From Arthrobacter sp. SO5 (lineage in GTDB: Bacteria > Actinomycetota > Actinomycetes > Actinomycetales > Micrococcaceae), in contig NZ_MQTQ01000037.1 in the NCBI RefSeq assembly GCF_020532805.1, positions 1 to 50,172 on the forward strand: 50,172 bases of DNA, read 5' to 3'. Within the stretch, counting starts at the first letter, position 1, and every line of letters begins with the position of its first letter. The position numbers and the translations under genes are program-made. This document shows positions 15,530-24,732 of the stretch, in pieces. The notes under the pieces are model-generated. The model did no database searches and had not been told where the DNA came from. It saw nothing but the letters and a program-made list of their open reading frames with translations.

Positions 15530-16854
15530 GCTGCGGCTCCAAGAATCGATGTGAGGTGGCCGAGCCGCATCCAGGACTCGGGGTGGGCCGTGGATTCGTC
15601 CATCGGCTGCTGCAGGAAGCCGTTAACTTCCTGTTCGTGGTCCAGGGCCGCGTCCACGAGCGGGTTGGTACCTGTCTGATAGGCGCCGACGTCGATCAGG
15701 TCCTGTGCCGCCTTGCGGGCTGCCAGGACCCGGCGCAGGGACGCCGCTGCCTCGAGGTGCGGACGGGAATTGACCTTGCTGGCGACGCGGGAAATGGAGC
15801 CCAGCACGTCCACAGAGGGGAAATGCCCGGTGACGGCCAGTTTCCGGTCCAGCACCACGTGGCCGTCGAGGATGGAGCGGGCCGCGTCGGCGATCGGTTC
15901 GTTGTGGTCGTCGCCGTCGACCAGCACGGTGTAGATGCCGGTGACGGACCCGGTTTCGGCGGTGCCGGCGCGCTCCAGTAGGCGGGCCAGGATGGAGAAG
16001 GTCGACGGCGGGTAGCCTCGGGTGGCGGGAGGCTCCCCGGCGGACAGGCCGATCTCGCGCTGGGCCATGGCCACCCGGGTGAGCGAGTCCATCATCAGGA
16101 CCACGTCCTGGCCCTTGTCGCGGAACGATTCGGCGATGCGGGTGGCGGTGAAGGCGGCACGCATGCGCATCAGGGCCGGTTCGTCCGACGTAGCGACCAC
16201 GACGACGGAGCGGGCCAGGCCGGCCGCGCCAAGATCATCCTCCAGGAATTCGCGGACTTCACGCCCGCGCTCCCCCACGAGCGCGATCACCGACACCTCG
16301 GCGTCCGTGCCGCGCGCGATCATCGAGAGCAGGGAGGACTTGCCGACGCCGGAGCCGGCGAACAGGCCCATGCGCTGGCCCTTGCCGAGGGTGGTCATCG
16401 TGTCCAGGACCCGCACCCCGGTCTGCAACGCCGTGTCGATGCGCGCGCGTTTCATCGCGTTCGGGGCTTCGTTGTCGATGGGCACGCGGGGTCCGCTGTG
16501 GAGCGGGCCCTTGCCGTCGATCGGCCGGCCGAGGCCGTCGATGACGCGGCCGAAGAGTCCCGGTCCGGTGGGGACAAGAACGCTGCCGCCCTTGGCCCGG
16601 ACGGGATCTCCCGCCGCAACACCGGCCAGCCGGCCCAGCGGCATGCAGCGCACAGAGCCGTCCAGGGCCGCCACCACTTCGGCGTCGAGACCCGGGTTCT
16701 GCCCCACGGTCAGCAGATCGCCCAGCGCGCAGTCCAGCCCGGATACTTCAAGTCCCAGGCCCATGACCGAGGTGACGACGCCGACCCGCTGGGGGGCGGC
16801 AGCCTTGAGCGCTTCGGCGTAGTCGGCCCGCTTGGGGCGCCATTCGGTGATCAT
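15526..16854 (-). CDS. fliI: Flagellum-specific ATPase FliI
   Basis: This 442-residue protein is closely like the F1 ATPase beta subunit. It has Walker A GSGVGKS at residues 167-173, Walker B DVVLMMDSLTRVAMAQREIG, and the FliI block GEPPATRGYPPSTFSILARL. It forms a hexamer below the export gate that loads and unfolds substrates. The ATG at 16854 overlaps fliH by four bases. Confidence 0.97.
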   Translation of the reverse strand: MITEWRPKRADYAEALKAAAPQRVGVVTSVMGLGLEVSGLDCALGDLLTVGQNPGLDAEVVAALDGSVRCMPLGRLAGVAAGDPVRAKGGSVLVPTGPGLFGRVIDGLGRPIDGKGPLHSGPRVPIDNEAPNAMKRARIDTALQTGVRVLDTMTTLGKGQRMGLFAGSGVGKSSLLSMIARGTDAEVSVIALVGERGREVREFLEDDLGAAGLARSVVVVATSDEPALMRMRAAFTATRIAESFRDKGQDVVLMMDSLTRVAMAQREIGLSAGEPPATRGYPPSTFSILARLLERAGTAETGSVTGIYTVLVDGDDHNEPIADAARSILDGHVVLDRKLAVTGHFPSVDVLGSISRVASKVNSRPHLEAAASLRRVLAARKAAQDLIDVGAYQTGTNPLVDAALDHEQEVNGFLQQPMDESTAHPESWMRLGHLTSILGAAA

Positions 16855-17504
16855 GGCCGGCCTCCCGGGGCACTGTCTGCCCAGCCGTGGTCCCCGAGGA
16901 GGGCGGCGCGGGCGCGGGCCAGGGCGGAGCTGAGGCTCGCGTCGAGCCAGCCCTGCTGGTATTCAACCTTGGCGTCCCCGCGGCTCAGCGACTGGTCCGC
17001 GATCAGCGGCAGGCCGGCGGGCAGGTCCTGGCCCTCCTTGGCGAGCACCTCGACGTCGCGCGGGTTGAGCCGGATGGCCAGCACGGTGGCGGCGTCGTTT
17101 CCGGCGAGGGCACGGTCCAGGGCGGCGCGTGCCGTCCTGGTGCCTTCGGCCAGTTCGTAGCCCAGGATGGCCTCGGCGAGTTCCAGGGCCGTGCGGGCCA
17201 GGACCTCTTCCGCGTCCTCCAGGGCCTGAACGTTGCGGTTGGCGAAGTCGGTCCTGGCCACGGCGAGGGCACGCACGGCACGGTCGAGGTCCTGCTGCCC
17301 GGAGGCCAGCGCGGCGGCCTGTTCGGCTGCCATCCGGTCCCGCCAGCGGCGCTGTTCCTTGGCGGCGGCGCGGACGCCGGCAGCATAGCCGGCGGCGTGG
17401 CCCTCGGTGTAGCCGGCCTGCTCGCTGGCAGGGCTGCTCGAGCGCAGGGAGGGGAAGACGATCCGGGCCGGAGCGCTGCCGGCCGCGGACCCGTCAGTAA
17501 ACAT
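16851..17504 (-). CDS. fliH: Flagellar assembly protein FliH
   Basis: About 217 residues with the FliH pattern: a variable N-terminus, a GYTEGHAAGYAAG-type glycine repeat (G-x-x-x-G helix contacts), a long charged helix, and a C-terminal domain with ALDRALAGNDAATVLAIRLN. FliH holds FliI at the C ring. The ATG at 17504 (MFTDG) or the ATG at 17516 (MKKTMFTDG) could be the start; both overlap the end of fliG and neither ribosome site is strong. Longer frames are within fliG. Confidence 0.9.
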   Translation of the reverse strand: MFTDGSAAGSAPARIVFPSLRSSSPASEQAGYTEGHAAGYAAGVRAAAKEQRRWRDRMAAEQAAALASGQQDLDRAVRALAVARTDFANRNVQALEDAEEVLARTALELAEAILGYELAEGTRTARAALDRALAGNDAATVLAIRLNPRDVEVLAKEGQDLPAGLPLIADQSLSRGDAKVEYQQGWLDASLSSALARARAALLGDHGWADSAPGGRP

Positions 17505-18507
17505 AGTCTTCTTCATCGCGGTGGATGGTGATCTCGCCTTCGGCATCCAGCTCGCGGATGGAGCGGACGACGGCGGCGCGGGCCTCTTCGATCTGCGAGG
17601 TGCGGAGCGGTCCCAGCGCGGCGATTTCGGCTTCAAGGATTTCCAGGTTGCGGCCGGAGACGTTGGTGGTGATGGCTTCGAGGACCGCTTCGGAAGCGCC
17701 CTTCATGGCGACGGCCAGCACGGTCGAATCCAGCCCGCGCAGCACCAGCTGGGCGTCCCGGCGTTCCAGTTTCACGATGTCGTCGAAGGTCACCATCTGG
17801 GCCCGGATCTCGCCGGCGAGCTCCGGATTCAGCAGGTCCAGGCCGTCCAGCACGGAGCGTTCCGTGCTGGCGTCGGCCTTGTTGATGATTTCCAGCAGCG
17901 GCTGGATGCCGCCCACCACCTTGGAGGCCTGCTGCGAGACGGCGGCCCCGCCGCGCACCTTGAGGGTTTCGGCGACAATCCCGATCGCTTCGGGCGCGCC
18001 GGAACCCATGGTGGCGATGCACAGGGCGACGTCGGCCCGGAGGGAGCCGGGCAGCCCGGACATGACGGTCGAGGCCTTCCGCGGGCTCAGGTGGGCCAGG
18101 ACCAGCGCGATGGTCTGCGGCAGTTCGCCGTCGATGAGGGCCAGGACCTGCACCGGTTCAATGTCTTCGAGGAATTCAAAGGAACGGCCCGCCACGTTGA
18201 CCGCCAGGCGGTTGATCAGTCCGGCCGCCTTCGCTGCGCCGAACGAGGCTTCGAGGAGGTTTTCGGCCAGTTCCCGGCCACCCCGGGCCTGGCGGGGCGC
18301 GGACAGGGCGCTTTCGCGGAATTCGGTCATGACCTGCTCGGCCACTACCGGGTCCACCTTGCGCAGGCGCACAATCTCGGCGGCAATTTCTTCTGCCTCA
18401 GAGTCCGTGAACTGCGCCATCACGCGGGCGGCGTTGGGTGGGCTCATCTGCATCAGGACGACGGCGGCTTTTTGGGTGCCGGTGAGGGTCGAATCGGCGA
18501 GTTTCAT
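17494..18507 (-). CDS. fliG: Flagellar motor switch protein FliG
   Basis: This 337-residue FliG has the three usual domains. The N-terminal domain (TGTQKAAVVLMQMSPPNAAR) docks on FliF. The middle domain contains EFLEDIEPVQVLALIDGELP and HLSPRKASTVMSGLP. The C-terminal domain (FDDIVKLERRDAQLVLRGLD) has the charged helix that meets MotA. The ATG at 18507 overlaps fliF by four bases. Confidence 0.97.
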   Translation of the reverse strand: MKLADSTLTGTQKAAVVLMQMSPPNAARVMAQFTDSEAEEIAAEIVRLRKVDPVVAEQVMTEFRESALSAPRQARGGRELAENLLEASFGAAKAAGLINRLAVNVAGRSFEFLEDIEPVQVLALIDGELPQTIALVLAHLSPRKASTVMSGLPGSLRADVALCIATMGSGAPEAIGIVAETLKVRGGAAVSQQASKVVGGIQPLLEIINKADASTERSVLDGLDLLNPELAGEIRAQMVTFDDIVKLERRDAQLVLRGLDSTVLAVAMKGASEAVLEAITTNVSGRNLEILEAEIAALGPLRTSQIEEARAAVVRSIRELDAEGEITIHRDEEDYVY

Positions 18508-20111
18508 ACCGGCTGCCTGTCATCCATCAGGCCGCGGAGGTAGTCGGCGACCTTTTCGGGGTTGTTCGCCACCATGCTGTCAATCTCGAGGCGGTGCATC
18601 TCGTCCTCAAGCTGGGAGGGCGACGGCTGCAGCGGCGGCAGCGCGGTCATCGGGATTGCCGAGGTCATGGGCGGTGCTGCGATCGCGGAAACGGCAGGCA
18701 TGACCGGCAGCAAGTCCAGGTCCAGGCGCTCGCCGAGGTCCACGGGTTCGCGCTTTTGGCGGCGCCGCAGCACCAGGGCGATGACGAGGGCCAGGATGAG
18801 CAGCCCCAGCAGGATGCTGCCGGCGGTGATCAGCGTCCCGAAGAACGCGGCCTGCTTCTTCGCTTCCGCCTCGGCTTTGGCGGCCTCCAGGGAGGCGGCG
18901 GCCTGGTCCGCGGCTGCCGTGCTGAACGGCACCACTTCCACAGTCACGACGTCGCCCCGGGCGGTGTCGATCCCGGCTGCGGCGGTGACGAGTGAGGTCA
19001 GCGAGCCCAGGTTCAGCCCGCCGGCGGCGGACTGGTTGACGGCCACCGAAATCGTCTGGCGCTTGACCGCACCGGGCGGAATCACCCGGTCCTCGGTGAC
19101 TTTGTTGACGGCGTTGTTCTTGGTGGCGGTCGAGGAGTCGAAGCTGCCGTTGCCGCTCGTGCCGCCGGGAACGGCGATGTTGTCCGGGCCGAGGACGCCG
19201 GCGGCGCCTCCGCCGGTTCCGGTGTATTTCTCGCTCTTGGAGGACTCGCTCAGCGGAAGCGCACCCTCGGCATTGGAGAAGGTTTCGCTCTTCTGCTGGG
19301 CGGACTCACCGGTGACATCGGCGGCAACTGCGACGGTGGAGTTTCCGGGACCCACTACGCGGTCCATCACGGCTTTGACCGCGTCGGACGTGCGCTGCTG
19401 GTAGTCGCTGGCCTGCTTGGTTGCGGACCCGGCCGCGCCGCCGCCGACGGAGGACAGGACGTTGCCTTGCGAGTCGACGACGGAGACGTTGGCCGGCTTG
19501 AGGTTTTCGATGGCGGCGGAGGTCAGGTGCACGATCGCCTGGACCTTGTCACCGGAGAGCGTGGTGCCGGGCGCGGTTTCCACAAACACCGAGGCGGTGG
19601 TGTCCGGGGTTTTGGACACGAAGACGGTCTTTTCCGGGATGGCAAGGCGCACCGCGGCGGTCTTGACCCCGTCCATGGCCGTGATGGTGCTCGCGAGCTC
19701 GCCCTCGAGGGCCCGCTTGTAGGTGATGGACTGCTGGAATTCGGAGGAGGTGACACCCATCTTGTCGAGCAGGGAGTAGCCGGTGGCGGCGGCCGTGGGC
19801 AGCCCGGCGGCGGCGGCCTTGAGTCGCTCGTCGTAGACCTTGGCCTCCGGCACCAGGATCGTGGAGCCGCCGTCGCTGAGTTCGTAGGGGACGTTGTCCT
19901 TGCGCAGCTGCTCCACGATGCCGTTGGCGTCGGTGTCCTTGAGGCCGGAGAACAACGGCGTCATGGTGGGCTTGGAGAGCCAGGCGGACAGGGCGATGAT
20001 GCCGACCACCAGGAGGGCGGCACCGATCACGGCGACGGTGCGCTGGCCGGTGGTGAATCCTTTGAGGCCTGATCCAAAGCGCTGGAAGAAGCCGGTAATT
20101 TGCGGAGGCAT
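18504..20111 (-). CDS. fliF: Flagellar MS-ring protein FliF
   Basis: This 535-residue FliF has a membrane helix at about residues 24-45 (TVAVIGAALLVVGIIALSAW), the ring-building domains with NVPYELSDGGSTILVPEAKV and QQSITYKRALEGELASTI, a second membrane helix near residue 430 followed by RRRQKREP, and a C-terminal tail VADYLRGLMDDRQPV that binds FliG. The ATG at 20111 shares one base with the fliE stop (TGATG). Confidence 0.97.
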   Translation of the reverse strand: MPPQITGFFQRFGSGLKGFTTGQRTVAVIGAALLVVGIIALSAWLSKPTMTPLFSGLKDTDANGIVEQLRKDNVPYELSDGGSTILVPEAKVYDERLKAAAAGLPTAAATGYSLLDKMGVTSSEFQQSITYKRALEGELASTITAMDGVKTAAVRLAIPEKTVFVSKTPDTTASVFVETAPGTTLSGDKVQAIVHLTSAAIENLKPANVSVVDSQGNVLSSVGGGAAGSATKQASDYQQRTSDAVKAVMDRVVGPGNSTVAVAADVTGESAQQKSETFSNAEGALPLSESSKSEKYTGTGGGAAGVLGPDNIAVPGGTSGNGSFDSSTATKNNAVNKVTEDRVIPPGAVKRQTISVAVNQSAAGGLNLGSLTSLVTAAAGIDTARGDVVTVEVVPFSTAAADQAAASLEAAKAEAEAKKQAAFFGTLITAGSILLGLLILALVIALVLRRRQKREPVDLGERLDLDLLPVMPAVSAIAAPPMTSAIPMTALPPLQPSPSQLEDEMHRLEIDSMVANNPEKVADYLRGLMDDRQPV

Positions 20112-20416
20112 CAGGCCTGCATCCTCATGATCTCGTTGAACGCGTCGACGCCCTTGTTGCGGACGGTGGCAACGAGCTCGAGCGTGATCTGCGCGCGGCT
20201 GGCCGCGATGGTGGCGTTGTGGATGTCATCCAGGTTGCCGGTGACGGCAGAGACAGCGAGCTCTTTCGACGTCGACTGCAGCTGCTGGAGGTTATCCACG
20301 GCGCCGGTGAGCGAGGCGCCGAAGGCGGAGCCGTCAGTGCCGGGGACCGCGCCCGCGCCGGAAAGGTAGTCCGTGGGCATGACGCCCTGGACGGGGGCGA
20401 TGGGGGTAACAGGCAT
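20111..20416 (-). CDS. fliE: Flagellar MS ring-rod junction protein FliE
   Basis: This 101-residue protein carries the FliE C-terminal block HNATIAASRAQITLELVATV and ends in DAFNEIMRMQA. FliE joins the MS ring to the rod. It overlaps flgC and fliF by one base each. Confidence 0.95.
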   Translation of the reverse strand: MPVTPIAPVQGVMPTDYLSGAGAVPGTDGSAFGASLTGAVDNLQQLQSTSKELAVSAVTGNLDDIHNATIAASRAQITLELVATVRNKGVDAFNEIMRMQA

Positions 20417-20808
20417 TAGGATCTTCCGATCTCAAGGGCGGCAAGGTAGGTCTCACGGGCGCGGTCCACAACCTGCGCATTGGCCTGGTAGCCGCGCTGG
20501 GCAATAATGAGCGCACCCATCTGTTCGGCCATGTCAACGTCCGGGTACTTCACGTTGCCGTTGGCATCCGCCAGCGGGTGGTCCGGCTGGTACACGACCC
20601 GGCCCTCGCCGCTGCCGAGCTGGGTGCTCTTGACGTACACGCCGGTACCCTCGGACCCTTCGGCGGCTTCCACGTATTTGGCCTGGAAGGCGGGACCGCT
20701 GGTGCGCGAGGCGTTGTTCATGTTGGCCAGGTTGTCCGAGACGGCGTCGAGCCATTTGCGGTGCACGGTCAGGGCGGAGCCGGCGATCCCGATTGCGTCG
20801 AACGTCAT
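20416..20808 (-). CDS. flgC: Flagellar basal-body rod protein FlgC
   Basis: This 130-residue rod protein begins MTFDAIGIAGSALTVHRKWL and carries the FlgC block VYQPDHPLADANGNVKYPDV with the C-terminal EQMGALIIAQRGYQANAQVV. It is exported to build the proximal rod. It overlaps flgB and fliE by single bases. Confidence 0.96.
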   Translation of the reverse strand: MTFDAIGIAGSALTVHRKWLDAVSDNLANMNNASRTSGPAFQAKYVEAAEGSEGTGVYVKSTQLGSGEGRVVYQPDHPLADANGNVKYPDVDMAEQMGALIIAQRGYQANAQVVDRARETYLAALEIGRS

Positions 20809-21149
20809 CAGTTGGTCCTCATCGCGGCGCGTACAGCGTTGAATTCCCCGCCGATGGCACGGGCGGCGAACTGGAAGCGCAGCACGGTGTCAATGTTGGA
20901 CAGGGTTTCGGTGTCCAGGTTGACGTTGTTCCCGTTCAACTGGGTCGGCTCGAGCGACGTGCCCGAAGTGGCGCGGACGGCACCTTCCCCGGATTTCACC
21001 GAGTCGGCGAGGGCAGCCTCGAAGCTGACGCGCTTCGCGTGGTAATTCGGCGTGTTGACGTTCGCGATGTTATTCGCAATGGAGCGCTGGCGCAGCGCAA
21101 GGCCGTCCATGGCGCTGGCCAAGGCGGCGGAAGTCACGGATTCGAGCAC
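20808..21149 (-). CDS. flgB: Flagellar basal-body rod protein FlgB
   Basis: This 113-residue rod protein has the FlgB N-terminus ALASAMDGLALRQRSIANNI followed by ANVNTPNYHAKRVSFE. The start is a GTG at 21149 with an AGGCAGGA ribosome site. It is the first gene of the large basal-body operon that runs to flgE, with a sigma-28-like promoter about 75 bases upstream. Confidence 0.95.
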   Translation of the reverse strand: MLESVTSAALASAMDGLALRQRSIANNIANVNTPNYHAKRVSFEAALADSVKSGEGAVRATSGTSLEPTQLNGNNVNLDTETLSNIDTVLRFQFAARAIGGEFNAVRAAMRTN

Positions 21150-21222
21150 AGTGTCCTGCCTGGGATGGTTTCGGGTGGCCGATCCGTGGCCGTCAAACGA
21201 GCGATCCGTGCTCTATCAGTGG

Positions 21223-21249
21223 TTATCGGCACTGCTCAGCCGCGCGTTA
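21223..21249 (-). promoter_or_regulatory. Sigma-28-like promoter of the flgB operon
   Basis: On the minus strand this reads TAAC, 15 bases, then GCCGATAA, a near-perfect flagellar sigma-factor -10 element. Transcription would start near 21217 and leave a leader of about 70 bases before flgB. Confidence 0.65.
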
Positions 21250-21294
21250 GGAGAAAACACGGCAGTTTTTCCAAAGATTTGAACTGAGGATATT

Positions 21295-21708
21295 TCAGCC
21301 GTTCACGTCGAGATAAATCGCACCGGACGGGTCCCCGACGCCGGGTACGGAGGAGACCGCGTGGAGCTGCCGGGCCACGTCCTTCCGGGCTTCCTCGAGC
21401 CGGCGGGCAACACGCTCCTGCGCGGCGGACAGGGCGAGGGCGCGCCGCCTGGCTTCAGCCGGCAGGCGGCCTATTGTTGCGGGCGGGGACCAGCGCGTCT
21501 CCGGGAGCGGCGCCACCACACCCTGGGGCGAGGAGGACAGCGGGCCCAGCGGGTCTTTCAGGGTGCGTTCAGCTGCCCCGACAGCCATCTCCAGCATGTC
21601 CAGGATTGCCGTCCAGGCTGCCAACGTGGGGTCTTCGGCCGCGGACGCTGCTTCGCCGGCATCGGCTTCCCAGTAGGCGGGCTCAGCCAAAGCCGAGGCT
21701 CCCGCCAC
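21295..21708 (-). CDS. FliT-like small flagellar protein (uncertain)
   Basis: This is a protein of up to 137 residues directly after fliS. It is alpha-helical and rich in Ala and Glu, with a Leu-rich segment LAAWTAILDMLEMAVGAAER and a charged C-terminal helix. Size and position (fliD-fliS-X) fit FliT, the chaperone of the FliD cap, but no firm sequence signature is visible. The assigned GTG at 21708 overlaps the end of fliS by 26 bases; a TTG at 21690 is also possible. Confidence 0.6.
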   Translation of the reverse strand: MAGASALAEPAYWEADAGEAASAAEDPTLAAWTAILDMLEMAVGAAERTLKDPLGPLSSSPQGVVAPLPETRWSPPATIGRLPAEARRRALALSAAQERVARRLEEARKDVARQLHAVSSVPGVGDPSGAIYLDVNG

Positions 21709-22222
21709 CTGATCCGGGCTGGGTGTTCCAGGCCCCGGCTCCTGCGAACGCGGACGACGCCGGGGCGGAGGAGGCGTGTGTTGATCCGAAGGCGGCCGCG
21801 GCGGGCGGCGCGGGAGCTGCAGCGGCGGCCTCGTGCCAGGCCTGGCGCAGCGGCTCCAGCAAGTCGATGGCCTCGCGCGTCAGTGCCGGGTCGCGCTGGA
21901 TATTCGCGTTGACCAGGGCGGTGAAGGCGTAGTTGTAGAGGCCCAGCAGCCCGTCCGCGCCGTCCCAGGCATCCGTCTTGAGCGACGACATCAGCTCGGC
22001 GATGATGGCTTGGCCGTGCAGGAGGTTCTCCGAGGCGACGGGCCAGTTGGCGGCCTGCTGCGCGGTTTCGGCGCGGCCGAGGTCCAGCAGGAGCCGGTCG
22101 TAGAGCATGGTGAGCAGGCGCGCCGGCGGCGCGGACAGGACGGAGTCCGCCAGGTACTGGTTCCGCTGGGCGGCGCCGCCAAAGCCGCTACCGCTGCCGT
22201 AGCCGAAGGGTTTGGTGGTCAT
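21683..22222 (-). CDS. fliS: Flagellin export chaperone FliS
   Basis: This 179-residue protein has the FliS helical core (RNQYLADSVLSAPPARLLTM, LYDRLLLDLGRAE, YNYAFTALVNANIQRDPALT). FliS binds the flagellin C-terminus and stops early polymerisation. It is about 50 residues longer than usual: a Gly/Ser-rich N-terminus and a disordered Ala/Pro/Ser/Gly tail after residue 130 flank the core. It overlaps the fliD stop by four bases. Confidence 0.93.
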   Translation of the reverse strand: MTTKPFGYGSGSGFGGAAQRNQYLADSVLSAPPARLLTMLYDRLLLDLGRAETAQQAANWPVASENLLHGQAIIAELMSSLKTDAWDGADGLLGLYNYAFTALVNANIQRDPALTREAIDLLEPLRQAWHEAAAAAPAPPAAAAFGSTHASSAPASSAFAGAGAWNTQPGSGGGSLGFG

Positions 22223-23550
22223 GCTGACTTACTTCCTGAAAGGCCGGAGAGCTGGGCCGTGAGCCAGGACTGCTGGGCCTTCATGCCGCTCAGCGCCGTC
22301 TCCAGGCCCGAGTAAGTGCGCTGCAAGGTGGCTTTACGGGAGGCCAGCCGGGTGTCCCAGTCGCCAATCCGGTTAGCCAGATCGCGGACTTCGGACTGCT
22401 GGCCGGTGATCTTGGTGGTCAAGGTGCCGTTGTACTTGTCCGAGGCAGCGGTGGCCGCCGTGGCAACGCGGCCGGCAATTTCCTGCACCTTGGCTGCGGT
22501 GCCGGCGGGATCTTTGGCAAGGGCAGCAGCGAACTTCGTGGCGTCGAATTCCATTGTGCCCGTCTTGGTGATGCTGATGCCAATTTCCGACGGCGACCGC
22601 GGCGGAGTGCCCACCGGCAAGGACGCGGCGGAGAGGATGTTCTGGTTCACGGAGCGCACGGCACTGTCGCCGGCGAAGATGCCGGCCTTGGTCGAGGTGC
22701 CGCTCGTGTTGGTGGTGCTCGTGACTGCGGTCCTGGCAGCCACGTACGAGAAAATGTCGTTGACGCCGGCGACGAGATCGGAGGCTTGTTTCGTGATTGC
22801 GGCGTCGTCACGGGCTACGGTGAGCGTCACCGGCGCGGTGGTTACTTCTTTGGCGGTGACGGTGACGCCGGGAAGGACGTCAGCGAAGGTGTTCGTTGAA
22901 GATTTGACGGGCTGCGCCGCATTTCCCGCGGTCGGCCAGAGTGTGATCTGCGCGTCCTGCGCCGCCATAACGTCGGTGAACGTGGCTGCCGGGTCGGTAA
23001 TAGTGAAGGCCCCGGCTTCCCCGGACTTCGTCGCGGTGAATTGCAGGCGGTATTCCCCGGCACCAACGGCTACCTTAGTGGCAGTGACGCCGGCTCCGGC
23101 CGCGTTGACGGATTTCACGACGTCATCCAGGTTGCTGGTGAGCGGCTCGATGGTGAAAGCCTGGCCGCCGCTGTTGATCGTCATGGTCGTGTAGGGCCAG
23201 CCAACCACAGCGTTGATCTTAGGTGTGACGGTAACCTGAGTCTGGGCCAGCTTGTCGACCTGAAAGTCGATCGAACCGGCCTTAGCGGCCGCCGTGGTGG
23301 TCGCTACGACCTTGTCGCTGCTCGTGGTCGCGGCATAGAGATCGAAGGCGCCGGGCTTGGCCGCGGTTGTAGCCTGGGTGGCGAGCGCGGCAACCTTGCT
23401 GTTGAGGCCCTGCAAGGCAGACACCATGGACTGGAGGTCCTGGGACTTGTACTTGAGCAGCGTCTGCGGGACGGCCTCCACCTGCATCACGGAGCTGATG
23501 AGCGCGGTGGTATCGAGCCCGCTGGCTAGTCCGTCGAGTGAGATTCCCAT
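22219..23550 (-). CDS. fliD: Flagellar filament cap protein FliD
   Basis: This 443-residue protein has the FliD N-terminal domain (GISLDGLASGLDTTALISSV then MQVEAVPQTLLKYKSQDLQS) and a C-terminal domain with VRSVNQNILSAASLP and a final coiled coil of axial type. It caps the growing filament. It follows fliC after a hairpin and starts a fliD-fliS-fliT-like run with overlapping genes. No separate promoter is obvious. Confidence 0.95.
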   Translation of the reverse strand: MGISLDGLASGLDTTALISSVMQVEAVPQTLLKYKSQDLQSMVSALQGLNSKVAALATQATTAAKPGAFDLYAATTSSDKVVATTTAAAKAGSIDFQVDKLAQTQVTVTPKINAVVGWPYTTMTINSGGQAFTIEPLTSNLDDVVKSVNAAGAGVTATKVAVGAGEYRLQFTATKSGEAGAFTITDPAATFTDVMAAQDAQITLWPTAGNAAQPVKSSTNTFADVLPGVTVTAKEVTTAPVTLTVARDDAAITKQASDLVAGVNDIFSYVAARTAVTSTTNTSGTSTKAGIFAGDSAVRSVNQNILSAASLPVGTPPRSPSEIGISITKTGTMEFDATKFAAALAKDPAGTAAKVQEIAGRVATAATAASDKYNGTLTTKITGQQSEVRDLANRIGDWDTRLASRKATLQRTYSGLETALSGMKAQQSWLTAQLSGLSGSKSA

Positions 23551-23615
23551 CGCTGCCTCTCATTGCTGCACATGTCTGCTGGTGCTTTGTGTTCGAAACT
23601 TCAGTTGTTGCGCGT

Positions 23616-23654
23616 AAGGGCCGGACGATGGATTGCTCTCATCGTCCGGCCCTT
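23616..23654 (-). terminator. Hairpin between fliC and fliD
   Basis: AAGGGCCGGACGATG and CATCGTCCGGCCCTT pair perfectly over 15 bases around a nine-base loop. It probably ends most fliC transcripts and lets a fraction continue into fliD, which fits the large excess of flagellin over cap protein. Only a short TTA follows on the transcript. Confidence 0.75.
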
Positions 23655-23738
23655 CCGCAGTGTCTTGATCGGGGTTAAGTCTTCGTCCGATCAGGGTGGC
23701 AGCCCTACTTCTGGACTACCGGACTTGCCGAAACCGGC

Positions 23739-24575
23739 TTAGCGCAGGAGGGAAAGAACACCCTGGCTGGACTGGTTTGCCTGGGCCAGCATTGCGGTGC
23801 CGGCCTGGGACAGGATGTTGGCCTTGGTGAACTTGACCATTTCCGAAGCCATGTCGACGTCAGCGATGCGGGACTGAGCGGCCTGCAGGTTCTCACCGGC
23901 GATGTTCAGGCTCTTGACAGTGTGCTCGAGACGGTTCTGGGTTGCACCCAGGTCGGCTCGCTGCGAGGAGATCGCAACGATTGCGGCGTCGATCGTGCCG
24001 ATCGTGGTCTGAGCGGCAGTGTTGCCAGACACATCGAAGCCAGCGTTCGCGGCGGCCCCCTGGAGGGTGCCCAGGGTGGTGGCCACGTCTGCCAGGTCGA
24101 TCGCGATGGTGTCGTTACCGGTTCCGCCTGTTCCGACCTGGATGTTGATCGTGCCAGTCTTCAGCAGGTCGATGCCGTTGAAGTTGGTCGCCTCGGTGAG
24201 ACGGTTCAGTTCCTTGCCGAGGGCGATGCCTTCCTTGCCAATGGCATCGCGTGCGTCGCCATTGTTGGTGTCGTTTGAGCCCTGGACAGCGAGGTCACGC
24301 ATGCGCTGAAGGATCGAGTGAACCTCGGTCAGGGCGCCTTCGGTCGTCTGGATGAGGCTGATGCCGTCCTGGGCGTTGCGGGCAGCCTGGGCTGAGCCCG
24401 TGACCTGGGACTTCAGACCCTCGGAAATGGCGAGGCCGGCTGCGTCGTCGCCGGCACGGTTGATGCGCAGGCCCGTCGACAGCTTCTCCAGGGACTTGGA
24501 GAGATCGGTCTGCGTGGCGTTGAGGTTGCGGTAGGTGTTGTTTGCCGCGAGGTTGTTGTTGATAACGAAGCCCAT
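23739..24575 (-). CDS. fliC: Flagellin
   Basis: This 278-residue flagellin has both conserved ends: MGFVINNNLAANNTYRNLNA with LEKLSTGLRINRAGDDAAGL at the N-terminus and MVKFTKANILSQAGTAMLAQ then ANQSSQGVLSLLR at the C-terminus. The variable middle part is short (about residues 140-190), as in many Gram-positive flagellins. The ATG at 24575 is preceded by GGAGGAAA, the strongest ribosome site in the locus. It is the only flagellin gene in the window. Confidence 0.97.
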   Translation of the reverse strand: MGFVINNNLAANNTYRNLNATQTDLSKSLEKLSTGLRINRAGDDAAGLAISEGLKSQVTGSAQAARNAQDGISLIQTTEGALTEVHSILQRMRDLAVQGSNDTNNGDARDAIGKEGIALGKELNRLTEATNFNGIDLLKTGTINIQVGTGGTGNDTIAIDLADVATTLGTLQGAAANAGFDVSGNTAAQTTIGTIDAAIVAISSQRADLGATQNRLEHTVKSLNIAGENLQAAQSRIADVDMASEMVKFTKANILSQAGTAMLAQANQSSQGVLSLLR

Positions 24576-24635
24576 GATGTTTCCTCCGTGAGTGGGACTG
24601 TAAGCGATGGCCCATCCGTGGGCCTTCAGGAGTAG

Positions 24636-24662
24636 TTATCGCCCTTTCGGAAGCACAGGTAA
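24636..24662 (-). promoter_or_regulatory. Sigma-28-like promoter of fliC
   Basis: On the minus strand this reads TTAC, 15 bases, then GGCGATAA. Transcription would begin near 24629, leaving a leader of about 55 bases. The 307-base fliC-flgN intergenic region holds this site and its divergent partner at 24733. Confidence 0.65.
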
Positions 24663-24732
24663 GGAGAAATCCAAAATTCTTTTCGGAATTTCTTGGCCGC
24701 GAAAACCCGCCCGTCCTCAGCCCTATTCCTGC

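Noticed and set aside
21150..21294. Terminator between the FliT-like gene and flgB
   Set aside because: No hairpin is visible; filament transcripts may read into the flgB operon. Only the flgB promoter could be supported.
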